Notes: generated from the letters alone by a model not told the origin. Shown: positions 36,804 to 45,174, counted from the first letter of the stretch. The stretch: DNA of 64,000 nt from Pseudonocardia nematodicida (GCF_040105385.1 NZ_JBEDNQ010000013.1:1-64000), one strand, 5' to 3'. Program-made: numbers and translations.

Positions 36804-38288
36804 TCAGACCGTCACCGCCCAGAGCCCCATCAGGAGGCCCAGCGACACCACCGAGGAGATCGAGGGGCCGAGCGTGTAGGTCTTCAGCGCCCCGCGGACC
36901 GTCAGCTCGTAGACCGACTTGAACAGCCAGAAGCCGTTGGCGTTCGGCAGGCCGCCGAACAGCGCCCCGGACAGCGCGGCGAGCCCGATGAGCACCGCCC
37001 CGGCCGGACCGGCCGCCTCGGCGACCGGCGCGACGATGCCCACCGCCGTCAGCGCGCCGAGCGTGATCGAGCCGACCGCGGCGTGCAGCACCGCGGCGAT
37101 GATCCAGGTGAGGATCACCGGGGACGCCAGGCCGGCGTCGAACAGCGAGGCGAGGTAGTCGCCGGCGTCGGTCCCGCCGACGAGCTCGGCGAAGCTCCCG
37201 CCGACCCCGGTGAGGATCAGGATCGAGCCACTGGTCTTCATCCCGGTGCCGACCGCCGCGTCGAGCTCGGCCCGCCCCAGGACCCGGCGCGCGAGCACGT
37301 ACGCCAGGCACACCCCGATGAACAGCGCGGTCGCGATGTCGCCGAGGACGTCGACGACGACGCCGGAGACCCCGAGGATCCCGAGCACCGCGCCGGTGAT
37401 GATGATCGTGACCGTGACGATCAGCGGGCTCGCGAGCACCACCAGCGGGACGCGCCGCTCGGGCCGTTCCGCGCCGGCCGTGTCATCCGCCGTGTCATCC
37501 GCCGTGTCATCCGCCGTGTCATCCGCCGTGTCATCCGCTGTGTCGTCGGCCGGCCGCGACGCCGCCCCCGGCCCGTCCGCGCGGCGGGCCGGCGCGGGCC
37601 CGGACCCGGCCGCGTCCCCGCTCCCGGGGGCGACGGCGACCGGCGCCAGCTCGTCGTGCCGCTCGGACCACAGCCCCATCCTGATCAGCAATGAGTAGAG
37701 GAAGACGCTGATCACGATGCTGGCCGCGCCGACCGGCAGCGCGAAGAGCAGCGCCTGCCCGACCGGGATCCCCAGCACCCCGACCACCGCCATCAGGGCC
37801 GTGCCCGGGACGACGAACACGAGCCCGGCCGTGATGCCGATGATCGCGGCGCCGGACAGCAACCCGTGGCCGTCGCGCCCGAGGCGGCTGGACGCGTGCC
37901 GGGTGAGCGGCCCCGACAGGACGATGAGCACGTCGGCGAACACCGACGCGAGGACCACACCGAGGGACAGGCCGTGCGCGTAGGGCACCCCCTTGCGCCC
38001 GAACCCGCGCAGCATCACCTCGGCGATCCGTTGCGGGACACCGAGTGCCTGCACGAGCGCCCCGAGCAGCACACCGAAGGCGATCAGCAGGCCGATCTCG
38101 GCCATGACGGCGCCGAACCCCTCGGCGATCGCGGTCGTGGTGCCCGCGTATCCCTGCCCGGTCGCGAGACCGAGGTAGGCGGCACCGAGTACCAGCGCGA
38201 TCACCGGCTCGAGCCGGAACACGATGATCGTTCCGACCACGCACGCCACAGACACCGCGATGTGCAGGATCGCCATTGATCCGGTCAC
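36804..38288 (-). CDS. GntP-family gluconate/organic acid permease
   Basis: This 494-aa inner-membrane protein has 12-14 hydrophobic segments in two halves with the GntP pattern (HGLSLGVVLASVFADVLIVLSGPL, then SITLGALTAVGIVAPVAE and FGGLPNANGFWLFK). GntP carriers import gluconate, fructuronate, glycerate or related hydroxy acids with protons. The two halves are joined by a cytoplasmic loop with six DDTA-type repeats. I chose the GTG at 38288 because GAGAGGAA lies just upstream; an ATG at 38276 is alternative. It belongs to the HMG-lyase/CoA-transferase cluster. Confidence 0.88.
   Translation of the reverse strand: MTGSMAILHIAVSVACVVGTIIVFRLEPVIALVLGAAYLGLATGQGYAGTTTAIAEGFGAVMAEIGLLIAFGVLLGALVQALGVPQRIAEVMLRGFGRKGVPYAHGLSLGVVLASVFADVLIVLSGPLTRHASSRLGRDGHGLLSGAAIIGITAGLVFVVPGTALMAVVGVLGIPVGQALLFALPVGAASIVISVFLYSLLIRMGLWSERHDELAPVAVAPGSGDAAGSGPAPARRADGPGAASRPADDTADDTADDTADDTADDTADDTAGAERPERRVPLVVLASPLIVTVTIIITGAVLGILGVSGVVVDVLGDIATALFIGVCLAYVLARRVLGRAELDAAVGTGMKTSGSILILTGVGGSFAELVGGTDAGDYLASLFDAGLASPVILTWIIAAVLHAAVGSITLGALTAVGIVAPVAEAAGPAGAVLIGLAALSGALFGGLPNANGFWLFKSVYELTVRGALKTYTLGPSISSVVSLGLLMGLWAVTV
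37480..37551 (-). repeat. 12-bp tandem repeat inside the GntP gene
   Basis: Six units of 12 bp: four exact GTGTCATCCGCC (plus strand), one ending in T and one diverged copy. On the coding strand they encode Asp-Asp-Thr-Ala repeated. The array lies in the hydrophilic loop between the two halves of the permease and keeps the frame, so copy number could vary without killing the gene. Confidence 0.95.
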
Positions 38289-38304
38289 TGCAGGCTTCCT
38301 CTCG

Positions 38305-39216
38305 TCAGTGGTCGGCGCCGACGCCGGCGGGGAAGTCCCCCGCCGCGAGCAGCGCGCTGGGCAGCCGGTGGCCGAGCAGCCCGCCGAGCCATTCGGCCGT
38401 CGCGCGGAGCTTCTCCAGGTCGTGCCCGGTCTCGATCCCGCTGCGGCGCAGGGCGTAGACCAGGTCCTCGGTCGCGAGGTTCCCGGTGGCCGCCGGCGCG
38501 AACGGGCATCCGCCGGCGCCGCCGACGCTGGTGTCGAGCACCTCGACGCCCTCCTCGACCCCGGCCAGCGCATTGGCCGTCGCGGTGTTGCGCGTGTCGT
38601 GCAGGTGCAGCCGCAGCCTGCTGCCCGGGACGAGCTCGCGGGCCAGCGCGACCCGGGCCCGCACGTCCCGCGGGACGGCGACCCCGATGGTGTCGGCCAG
38701 CGCGATCTCGGTCGGCTCCGCCTCCGCCACGGTCCGGAGGACCTGCGCCAGCCGGTCGGTCGGGACCTCGCCCTCGAACGGGCAGCCGAACGACGCGCCG
38801 ATCGTGATGGTCGTCGTCAGGCCGGCGGCCCGGGCCCGCGCGGCGAGCTCCACCGCCGACGACGCCGCCTCGGCCGTGCCGGTGTTCTGGTTGCGGCGGC
38901 AGAACGTGTCGGTCGCGACCACGACGAGGTCGACCTCGTCGACACCGCTGTCGAGGGCCCTGCGCAATCCGCGTTCGTTCATCACCAGGCCCGCGTAGCT
39001 CACCCCCGGCCGGCGCGGCACCCGCTCCATGAGCTCCTCGGCGCCGGCCATGGCCGGGACCCGGGCCGGGTTCGCGAAGCTGACGGCCTCGACCCGGGTC
39101 GCGCCCGCGTCGACCAGCCGGGTGATCAGCTCGAGCCGCTGCTCGACGGTCAGGACGACGGCCTCGTTCTGCAGCCCGTCCCGCGGGGCCGTCTCGACGA
39201 CCTCGATCCGGCCCAT
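38305..39216 (-). CDS. Hydroxymethylglutaryl-CoA lyase-family enzyme
   Basis: This 303-aa HMGL-like TIM barrel cleaves a 3-hydroxy-3-methyl acyl-CoA to acetyl-CoA and a keto acid. The RDGLQNE motif (Arg12, Asp13), the metal ligands in LHLHDTRNT and the signature GGAGGCPFAPAATGNLATED are all present. The substrate may be HMG-CoA or a related CoA thioester such as citramalyl-CoA. It starts 2 bases past the stop of the CoA-transferase gene and precedes gntP, so all three are one operon. Confidence 0.9.
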   Translation of the reverse strand: MGRIEVVETAPRDGLQNEAVVLTVEQRLELITRLVDAGATRVEAVSFANPARVPAMAGAEELMERVPRRPGVSYAGLVMNERGLRRALDSGVDEVDLVVVATDTFCRRNQNTGTAEAASSAVELAARARAAGLTTTITIGASFGCPFEGEVPTDRLAQVLRTVAEAEPTEIALADTIGVAVPRDVRARVALARELVPGSRLRLHLHDTRNTATANALAGVEEGVEVLDTSVGGAGGCPFAPAATGNLATEDLVYALRRSGIETGHDLEKLRATAEWLGGLLGHRLPSALLAAGDFPAGVGADH

Positions 39217-39217
39217 C

Positions 39218-40456
39218 TCAGACCACCCCCTTCTCGCGGAGTTCCTCGACCGCCGCGGCCGACAGGCCGAGCACCGAGGTGAGCACCTCGTCGGTGTGCT
39301 CGCCGAGCTCGGGCCCGACCTGCCGGACCCGCCCGGGCGACCCGGACAGCCGGGGCGCGACGTTCTGCATCGGGAAGGACCCGAGCGTGTGGTGGGTGAG
39401 CCGGACGATCGCCTCCCGCGCGGCGAAGTGCGGGTCGGCGAGCATGTCCTTCGATGTGTAGGTCCGCCCGGCCGGGACGCCGCCGTGGTGCAGCGCGTCG
39501 AGCAGCTCGTCGCTGTCCCGGCCGGCCGTGATCGCCCGGATCTCCTCGTCCAGCTCGGCACCGTGCCGGCCCCGCGCCTGGTGGGTGGCGTAGCGGGGGT
39601 CGTCGAGCCAGTCGGCCCGGCCCAGGACGGGACCGAGCCGGGAGAACACGGTGTCCCGGTTCGCCGCGATGAGGATCTCCGCGCCGTCCCGGGTCGGGTA
39701 GACGTTGCTGGGCGCGACGCCGGGCAGCGTGCCGCCGCTGCGCTCGCGCTGCGCGCCCGCGAGCTCCCACTCCGGGATCGTCGACTCCATCAGCGCGAGG
39801 ACGGCCTCGTAGATGGCGGAGTCGACGATCTGTCCCGCGCCGGTGCGCTCCCGGTGCACGACGGCCATCACCGTCCCGAGCGCGGCGAACGTCCCGGCCA
39901 GCGAGTCGCCCAGCGAGATCCCGACGCGGCTGGTCGGCCGGTCGGGCTCGCCGGTGACGTACCGGACGCCGCCCATCGCCTCGCCGATGACGCCGAACCC
40001 GGCGCGGTCGGCGTAGGGCCCGGTCTGGCCGTACCCGGTGACCCGGGTCATGATCAGCCGCGGGTTGAGCCCACGGAGCTCGTCGAACCCGCAGTTCCAG
40101 CGTTCCATCGTGCCGGGCCGGAAGTTCTCGATCAGGACGTCGGCGCCGGCGGCGAGGTCCCGGAGGACCCCCTGCCCCTCCGGCGTCCGGAGATTGCAGG
40201 TCACCGACTTCTTGTTGCGGGCGATGATCGGCCAGCTCAGCGAGAAGCCGGACGGACGGTGGTGGCCCCAGGCCCGCATCGGGTCACCGACCCCGGGGTC
40301 CTCGAGCTTGATCACCTCGGCGCCGAAGTCGCCGAGGAGCTGGCCACAGAACGGACCCGCGATCAGCGAGCCGACCTCGACGACCCGCAGACCGCTGAGC
40401 GGGCCGGGGGCCTCGCGGTCCGTCTCGTCCGTCGTCGATGAGTCCGATGGCGTCAT
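39218..40456 (-). CDS. CaiB/BaiF-family (class III) CoA-transferase
   Basis: This 412-aa protein moves CoA from a donor such as succinyl-CoA to a free carboxylic acid. The N-terminal LRVVEVGSLIAGPFCGQLLGDFGAEVIKLE and the VLIENFRPGTMERWN segment are diagnostic. In the loop after GYGQTGPYADRAGF the residue expected to be the catalytic Asp is Gly154, with Glu159 nearby, a substitution that seems shared by one subfamily. It is the first gene of the operon with the HMGL-type enzyme and gntP, and divergent from the GntR gene. Confidence 0.9.
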   Translation of the reverse strand: MTPSDSSTTDETDREAPGPLSGLRVVEVGSLIAGPFCGQLLGDFGAEVIKLEDPGVGDPMRAWGHHRPSGFSLSWPIIARNKKSVTCNLRTPEGQGVLRDLAAGADVLIENFRPGTMERWNCGFDELRGLNPRLIMTRVTGYGQTGPYADRAGFGVIGEAMGGVRYVTGEPDRPTSRVGISLGDSLAGTFAALGTVMAVVHRERTGAGQIVDSAIYEAVLALMESTIPEWELAGAQRERSGGTLPGVAPSNVYPTRDGAEILIAANRDTVFSRLGPVLGRADWLDDPRYATHQARGRHGAELDEEIRAITAGRDSDELLDALHHGGVPAGRTYTSKDMLADPHFAAREAIVRLTHHTLGSFPMQNVAPRLSGSPGRVRQVGPELGEHTDEVLTSVLGLSAAAVEELREKGVV

Positions 40457-40528
40457 TGCCGGTCACCCCTGTCGCGGTCCGGGCGCCGCATCGGCACCCT
40501 GCGTGAGATCACCCACAGCATGCGCAGG

Positions 40529-40590
40529 TGTACACACTCGCGTCAATCCTCGGCCGATATCGGCCCTCCGGGCAGCAGACTGTGTACATT
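40529..40590. promoter_or_regulatory. GntR-type operators in divergent CoA-transferase/GntR promoter region
   Basis: TGTACACA (40530-40537) and its complement TGTGTACA (40582-40589) lie 44 bases apart. Each has a TGTACA core, and the first sits in the palindrome GTGTACAC, close to FadR/FCD-type GntR operators. Midway is a perfect 14-bp palindrome GGCCGATATCGGCC (40553-40566). The arrangement suits a GntR dimer pair bound around the divergent promoters, with possible looping. Confidence 0.7.
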
Positions 40591-40663
40591 TCTCACGCCG
40601 CTAGGGTCGACACCGACACCACTTCGGACCGCGGGTCCGGACGAGCGGACGGGAGCCGACGCC

Positions 40664-41338
40664 GTGACCACTGGTGCCGAACGCGCCTACGAGGAACTCC
40701 GCGCCGCGATTCTCCGGGGCGAGTTCGAGCCCGGAGCGAAACTGAACGAGACCACCCTGGCGAACCGTTTCGAGGTGAGCCGCACACCGGTTCGCGAAGC
40801 ATTGCGGAAACTGGGCCGGGACGGGCTGGTGGAGGTCGAGACGAACCGGGGCGCCCGGATCATCCGGTGGACCGACGACGATCTGCGCGAGGTGTTCGCG
40901 CTCCGCGCGGTCCTGGAGGGGCACGCGGCGGCCCTGGCCGCCGAGCTGCGCACCGACGCCGAGATGGCGGTGATCGAGCGTGCGCTGTCCGAGCTCGACG
41001 AGCTCGGGAACAGGCACGATCCGGAGGCCGCGGAACTGCGTAGCATCCGCAATGCGGCGCTCCATTCCGCCATCGTGACCGCCGCGCACAGCCCGCGGCT
41101 GCCCCGGCTGCTCGATCAGCTCATCAGCGTCAATGCGATCGCGCGGAACTTCGACCGGTATTCGGTCGCCTCGATCGAACGCAGCCAGAACCAGCATCAC
41201 GACATCGTGCGGGCCATCCGCCGCCGCAACCCCGACCTGGCCCGCGCCGCGATCCGCACCCATCTGCTGACCGCCGCCGAGATCCTCACGGACCCGGCCG
41301 ACGGGGCGGGCGCGCGCGACGACCGGGACGTCCCCTGA
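40664..41338 (+). CDS. GntR-family (FadR/FCD subfamily) transcriptional regulator
   Basis: This 224-aa regulator has an N-terminal winged helix-turn-helix (about 5-70: GAKLNETTLANRFEVSRTPVREALRKLGRDGLVEV) and a C-terminal all-helical FCD ligand domain. Metal/ligand positions are Asp/His-type, with SIRNAALHSAIV, SQNQHHDIV and RAAIRTHL. The GTG at 40664 has GGGAG upstream. It diverges from the CoA-transferase operon, and matching inverted sites lie between them, so it most likely controls that operon and itself in response to an organic acid. Confidence 0.9.
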   Translation: MTTGAERAYEELRAAILRGEFEPGAKLNETTLANRFEVSRTPVREALRKLGRDGLVEVETNRGARIIRWTDDDLREVFALRAVLEGHAAALAAELRTDAEMAVIERALSELDELGNRHDPEAAELRSIRNAALHSAIVTAAHSPRLPRLLDQLISVNAIARNFDRYSVASIERSQNQHHDIVRAIRRRNPDLARAAIRTHLLTAAEILTDPADGAGARDDRDVP

Positions 41339-41361
41339 GAAGGAAGGGTAGCCTCACCGGC

Positions 41362-41976
41362 GTGGAGGAGATCACCGACGAGACCCGGCTTCGCGAGATC
41401 ATCGCCGACGCGGCACCGGCCATCCGGGACAAGGCCCGCGACCACGTCGACCCGGTGACGGCGGAGTTCCTGGCCGCGTCGCCGTTCTTCCTCCTGGCGA
41501 CGACCGGGCCGGACGGCGTCGACGTCTCGCCGCGTGGGGATCCCGCCGGCTGCATCCTGGTGCTCGACGGGGGCCGGGCGGTCGCGTTCGCCGACCGCAA
41601 GGGCAACCGCCGGCTCGACTCGCTGCGCAACATCCTGCACGACCCGCGGGTCGGGATGATCGTCGTCGTGCCGGGGTCGAACGACACCGTGCGGATCAAC
41701 GGGCGGGCCCGGATCGTGCACCACCCGGACTTCGCCGACCGGCTCACCGTCAAGGGGTCGACCCCGGAACTGGCGGTCGTCGTCGAGATCGACGAGCTGT
41801 TCCTGCACTGCGCGAAGGCGTTCCTGCGGTCCTCGCTCTGGGACGCCGGGACGTGGCCGGTGAAGGGCGACGTCCCGAGCGCGGGGGCCCTGGTCAAGAG
41901 CCAGTACCGCGTTCCGAACCCGGCCGAGGAGATCGACGCGGCGCTCGAGCAGGACGCCGTGGTGAACAGCTACTGA
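41362..41976 (+). CDS. PPOX-class (pyridoxamine 5'-phosphate oxidase-like) flavin-binding protein
   Basis: This 204-aa split-barrel protein resembles the MSMEG_1061 family. It has the FMN-binding core FFLLATTGPDGVDVSPRGDPAG (about 43-64), then VAFADRKGNRRLDSLRNIL and GMIVVVPGSNDTVRINGRA. Such proteins bind FMN or F420 and reduce or oxidise small substrates. It starts with GTG. Its last 7 bases overlap the end of menC on the other strand. It could be cotranscribed with the GntR gene, 23 bases upstream. Confidence 0.8.
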   Translation: MEEITDETRLREIIADAAPAIRDKARDHVDPVTAEFLAASPFFLLATTGPDGVDVSPRGDPAGCILVLDGGRAVAFADRKGNRRLDSLRNILHDPRVGMIVVVPGSNDTVRINGRARIVHHPDFADRLTVKGSTPELAVVVEIDELFLHCAKAFLRSSLWDAGTWPVKGDVPSAGALVKSQYRVPNPAEEIDAALEQDAVVNSY

Positions 41977-42914
41977 CGGCCTGCGGCGACCCGTTCGAGG
42001 CGGGACCGCCACCAGGCGTCCCGGTCCGGGGCCGCGGCCACCTCGGCGTGCCGGGCCGGCTCGGGCGCCCGGCGCGGCACCGGCAGGAACCCGCCGTCGG
42101 GCACGAGCCGGTCGTCGTCGGCGACGACGTCGGCGGCCAGCAACGACGCCGTCCCCAGCCCGCAGGCGTGGTGCAGCTCCGGCAGCGCGCCGGCCAGCGC
42201 CAGCCCGGCGGCCAGCCCGACGCTCGACTCCAGCGCCGACGACACCACGACCGGGAGACCGACCTCCTGCGCGATCCGCAGCGCCCGGCGCACCCCGCCG
42301 AGCGGGGACACCTTCAGGACGACGACGTCCGCGGCCTCGGCCCGCACCACCCGCATCGGGTCGTCGGCGCGCCGGATCGACTCGTCCGCGGCGATCGGGC
42401 TGTCGACCTTCCGGCGGACCGCGGCCAGGTCCTCGACCGAGGCGCAGGGCTGCTCGACGTACTCCAGACCGCCCGCCGCCCGCTCGAGACGGGCGATCGC
42501 GGCGACGGCGTCGTCGCGGGGCCAGCCGCCGTTCGCGTCGACCCGGATCCTGCCGGCCGGGCCGAGCGCGTCGCGGACGGCGGCGACGCGCTCCTCGTCG
42601 TCGGAGGCGGGGGCGCCCGGCTCGGCCACCTTGACCTTCGCGGTGGCGGCCCCGGAGGCGCGGACGATCCGCTGCGCGTGCTCCGGTCCGACCGCCGGGA
42701 CGGTGCAGTTGACCGGGATCCGGTCGCGGACCGGTTCCGGCCAGCCCTGCTCGGCCGCCTCCCGGGCCGCGGCCAGCCACGCGGCGGCCTCCCGGTCGTC
42801 GTACTCGGTGAAGGGGCAGAACTCGCCCCAGCCGGCGGGGCCGGACAGCAGAAGGCCCTCCCGGACGGTGATCCCGCGGAAGCGGGTGGTCATCGGCAGC
42901 GCGTAGACGTGCAC
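41970..42914 (-). CDS. menC: o-Succinylbenzoate synthase
   Basis: This 314-aa enolase-superfamily enzyme dehydrates SHCHC to o-succinylbenzoate in menaquinone synthesis. The active site is complete: Lys93 and Lys95 (AKVKV), metal ligands Asp126 (RVDANGGW), Glu154 (EYVEQP), Asp177 (IAADES), and Lys201 (VVLKVSP). It is the short MenC type of actinobacteria. Other men genes are not in this window. The GTG start faces a TetR gene 32 bases away with a palindrome between them. Confidence 0.92.
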   Translation of the reverse strand: MHVYALPMTTRFRGITVREGLLLSGPAGWGEFCPFTEYDDREAAAWLAAAREAAEQGWPEPVRDRIPVNCTVPAVGPEHAQRIVRASGAATAKVKVAEPGAPASDDEERVAAVRDALGPAGRIRVDANGGWPRDDAVAAIARLERAAGGLEYVEQPCASVEDLAAVRRKVDSPIAADESIRRADDPMRVVRAEAADVVVLKVSPLGGVRRALRIAQEVGLPVVVSSALESSVGLAAGLALAGALPELHHACGLGTASLLAADVVADDDRLVPDGGFLPVPRRAPEPARHAEVAAAPDRDAWWRSRLERVAAGRQ

Positions 42915-42922
42915 CTCTCGAC

Positions 42923-42937
42923 GCTACCGCCGGTAGC
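42923..42937. promoter_or_regulatory. Palindromic operator between menC and TetR genes
   Basis: GCTACC-GCC-GGTAGC is a perfect inverted repeat with 6-base arms and a 3-base centre. It fills half of the 32-base gap between the divergent starts. It overlaps a -10-like TAGCAT (42934-42939) for the TetR gene, whose mRNA would begin almost at the GTG. The site suits control of both genes by the TetR protein. Confidence 0.6.
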
Positions 42938-42946
42938 ATCCGCGAG

Positions 42947-43558
42947 GTGAGCACCGGCCCCGCGACCCCCGCGCCGCCCCGGAGACGGGTGCCCCGGGCC
43001 GAGCGGGAGCGCCAGATCGTCGACGCCGCCGTCGCGGTGTTCGGCGAGCGCGGCTACGCCCGCGCGTCGATGGAGGCCGTCGCCGACCGGGTCGGCGTGA
43101 CCAAGCCGGTGCTCTACACGCACTTCGGGTCCAAGGAGGGGCTGCTGCTCGCCGCGATCGCGCGGGCACGCTCTGAGCTGCACGACGTCACCGCCGCGGC
43201 GGCCGCGTCCGCGCGCGACCCGGAGGCGATGCTGCGCGCCGGCACCCGGGCGTTCTTCGAGTACCTGGACCGCCGCGCGCCGGCGTGGGAGCTGTTCTGC
43301 TCGGAGGCCGGGGTGACCGCCGACGCGCTGGAGGAGATCCGGGCGCAGCAGACCGACCTGATCGCGGGGATGCTGGCCGCGCAGGTCCCGGACGCCGGCC
43401 CGGAACGGCTGACCGGGTGGGCGCAGGTGATCGTCGGTGCCTGCGAGCGGCTCGCGGTGTGGCGCGGGCAGGACGGGTCCGTCACCACCGAGCAGGCCAC
43501 CGGGTACCTGATGGACCTGGTCTGGACCGGGCTGGCCGGGCTGCGCGGTCGGGACTGA
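42947..43558 (+). CDS. TetR-family transcriptional regulator
   Basis: This 203-aa protein has a Pro/Arg-rich N terminus (1-17). The TetR helix-turn-helix follows (~18-64: ERQIVDAAVAVFGERGYARASMEAVADRVGVTKP, then LYTHFGSKEGLLL), and the rest is a helical ligand-binding domain. It begins with GTG. It is divergent from menC and lies 33 bases before a siderophore-interacting protein gene, so it may control both directions. Confidence 0.88.
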   Translation: MSTGPATPAPPRRRVPRAERERQIVDAAVAVFGERGYARASMEAVADRVGVTKPVLYTHFGSKEGLLLAAIARARSELHDVTAAAAASARDPEAMLRAGTRAFFEYLDRRAPAWELFCSEAGVTADALEEIRAQQTDLIAGMLAAQVPDAGPERLTGWAQVIVGACERLAVWRGQDGSVTTEQATGYLMDLVWTGLAGLRGRD

Positions 43559-43591
43559 CCCGCTCGGGTCGATGCGGAAGACTGCACGGTC

Positions 43592-44353
43592 ATGAGCACG
43601 ACCGCGCCCCGCCTGCTCCGGGTGGCCCGCACCGAGCGGGTCACCCCGGCCATGATCCGGGTGACGTTGACCGGTGAGGAGCTCTCCGGGTTCCCCGGGC
43701 ACGGCCCCGACCGCCGGATCAAGATGTTCTTCCCGGTCGAGGGCCAGGAGCGCCCCGCGGTGCCGAGGGCGAGCACCGGCGGCCCGGTCTGGCCGGCCGG
43801 TGAGGCACGGCCGGCGATCCGCACCTACACGGTGCGCCGCTTCGACCCGGACGTGAGCGAGCACGGCGAGCTGGACGTCGACTTCGTCGTGCACGCCGGG
43901 CACGGACCGGCCGCGGCGTGGGCCGAGACGGCGCGCCCCGGCGCCTGGGTCGGGGTGTCCGAGCCGGGCGGCCGCTGGGAGCCGGACCCGGCCGCGGAGC
44001 ACCACCTGGTGATCGGCGACGAGTCGGCGCTCCCGGCGGTGGCGACGGTGCTGGAGACCCTCGCCTCCGCGCACCCCGCGGTGCCGGTCCGCGCGGTCCT
44101 GGAGGTCGCCGACGCCGGCGAGGAGCAGGACCTGCCCGGACGGGCGACGGTCGAGTGGGTGCACCGCGGCAGCGCGCCGGCGGGGGAACGGCTGGTCACG
44201 GCGGTGCGTGCCGCCCGGCTGCCGGACGGGCGCGGGCAGGCCTGGCTCTCCGGGGAGTCGGCGGCGGTGCGCGAACTGCGGACGCACCTGCTGTCCGAAC
44301 GCGGCTTCGACCGCCGCGCGGTCTACGCGACGGGCTACTGGCGCGCCCGCTGA
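43592..44353 (+). CDS. Siderophore-interacting protein (FAD ferric-siderophore reductase, SIP family)
   Basis: This 253-aa protein releases iron from siderophores by reduction in the cytosol. It has the FAD-binding barrel with RTYTVRRFDPD (~75-85) and VDFVVHAGHGPAAAWA, then the NAD(P)H-type SIP C-terminal domain with LVIGDESALPAVATVLE and the ending VYATGYWRAR. These are standard for ViuB/YqjH-like proteins. No iron box is visible just upstream. It follows the TetR gene by 33 bases and may be cotranscribed with it. Confidence 0.92.
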   Translation: MSTTAPRLLRVARTERVTPAMIRVTLTGEELSGFPGHGPDRRIKMFFPVEGQERPAVPRASTGGPVWPAGEARPAIRTYTVRRFDPDVSEHGELDVDFVVHAGHGPAAAWAETARPGAWVGVSEPGGRWEPDPAAEHHLVIGDESALPAVATVLETLASAHPAVPVRAVLEVADAGEEQDLPGRATVEWVHRGSAPAGERLVTAVRAARLPDGRGQAWLSGESAAVRELRTHLLSERGFDRRAVYATGYWRAR

Positions 44354-44427
44354 GCCGGGGCGGAGCTCGCACGCCTCCGACAGCGCGCGCACAGCCGTCC
44401 CACAGGTTCGGGGTGTGGGCTGGCAGC

Positions 44428-45174
44428 ATGACCGAGGTGACCGACCGGGCAGCGCGCGCGGACCGGCTCGTCCGCGCCGACGGCGGCCCGATCCGGGTGC
44501 TCGTGGTGGACGACGAGGCCACCCTGTCCGACCTGCTCGCGATGGCGCTGCGCTACGAGGGCTGGGAGGTGCGGACCGCCGCCGACGGCGCGACCGCCGT
44601 CCGGACCGCCCGGGAGTTCCGCCCGGACGCGATCGTCCTCGACGTGATGCTGCCCGACCTCGACGGGTTCGAGGTGCTGCGCCGGGTGCGCGCCGGCACC
44701 CCCGAGGTGCCGGTGCTGTTCCTCACCGCGCGCGACGCCGTCGAGGACCGGGTCGCCGGGCTGACCGCCGGCGGCGACGACTACGTGACCAAGCCGTTCT
44801 CGCTGGAGGAGCTCGTCGCGCGGCTCCGCGGGCTGCTGCGCCGGGCCGGGATGACCGCGGCGCAGCGGTCGTCGGAGCTGGTCGTCGGGGACCTGGTGCT
44901 CGACGAGGACGCGCACGAGGTCCGGCGCGCCGACCGGCCGATCGAGCTCACCGCGACCGAGTTCGAGCTGCTGCGCTACCTCATGCGGAACCCGCGCCGG
45001 GTGCTGTCCAAGGCGCAGATCCTCGACCGCGTCTGGAACTACGACTTCGGCGGCCAGTCCAATGTGGTCGAGCTCTACATCTCCTACCTGCGCAAGAAGA
45101 TCGACGCCGGCAACCCGCCGATGATCCATACGGTGCGTGGCGCGGGCTACGTGCTCCGTCCGGGGGCGAGCTGA
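44428..45174 (+). CDS. OmpR/PhoB-family response regulator
   Basis: This 248-aa regulator has a receiver domain with acidic pocket Asp28/Asp29, phosphoacceptor Asp72 (VLDVMLPD), Thr100 and Lys122 (VTKPF). A winged-helix DNA-binding domain follows (~150-245, with LTATEFELLRYLMRNPRRVLSK and YLRKKIDAG). The start is the ATG at 44428. The partner kinase gene follows 3 bases downstream. The pair resembles actinobacterial TcrXY/MprAB-like systems; the signal is unknown. Confidence 0.94.
   Translation: MTEVTDRAARADRLVRADGGPIRVLVVDDEATLSDLLAMALRYEGWEVRTAADGATAVRTAREFRPDAIVLDVMLPDLDGFEVLRRVRAGTPEVPVLFLTARDAVEDRVAGLTAGGDDYVTKPFSLEELVARLRGLLRRAGMTAAQRSSELVVGDLVLDEDAHEVRRADRPIELTATEFELLRYLMRNPRRVLSKAQILDRVWNYDFGGQSNVVELYISYLRKKIDAGNPPMIHTVRGAGYVLRPGAS

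Noticed and set aside
37480..37551. Possible CRISPR array
   Set aside because: The units are directly adjacent 12-bp repeats without spacers, in frame inside a permease gene, and no cas gene is present.
34044..37694. A 1,216-codon plus-strand frame opposite the GlcD-like, amine oxidase and GntP genes
   Set aside because: Same cause: G/C-rich antisense frame, passing even through two intergenic repeats, with no domain.
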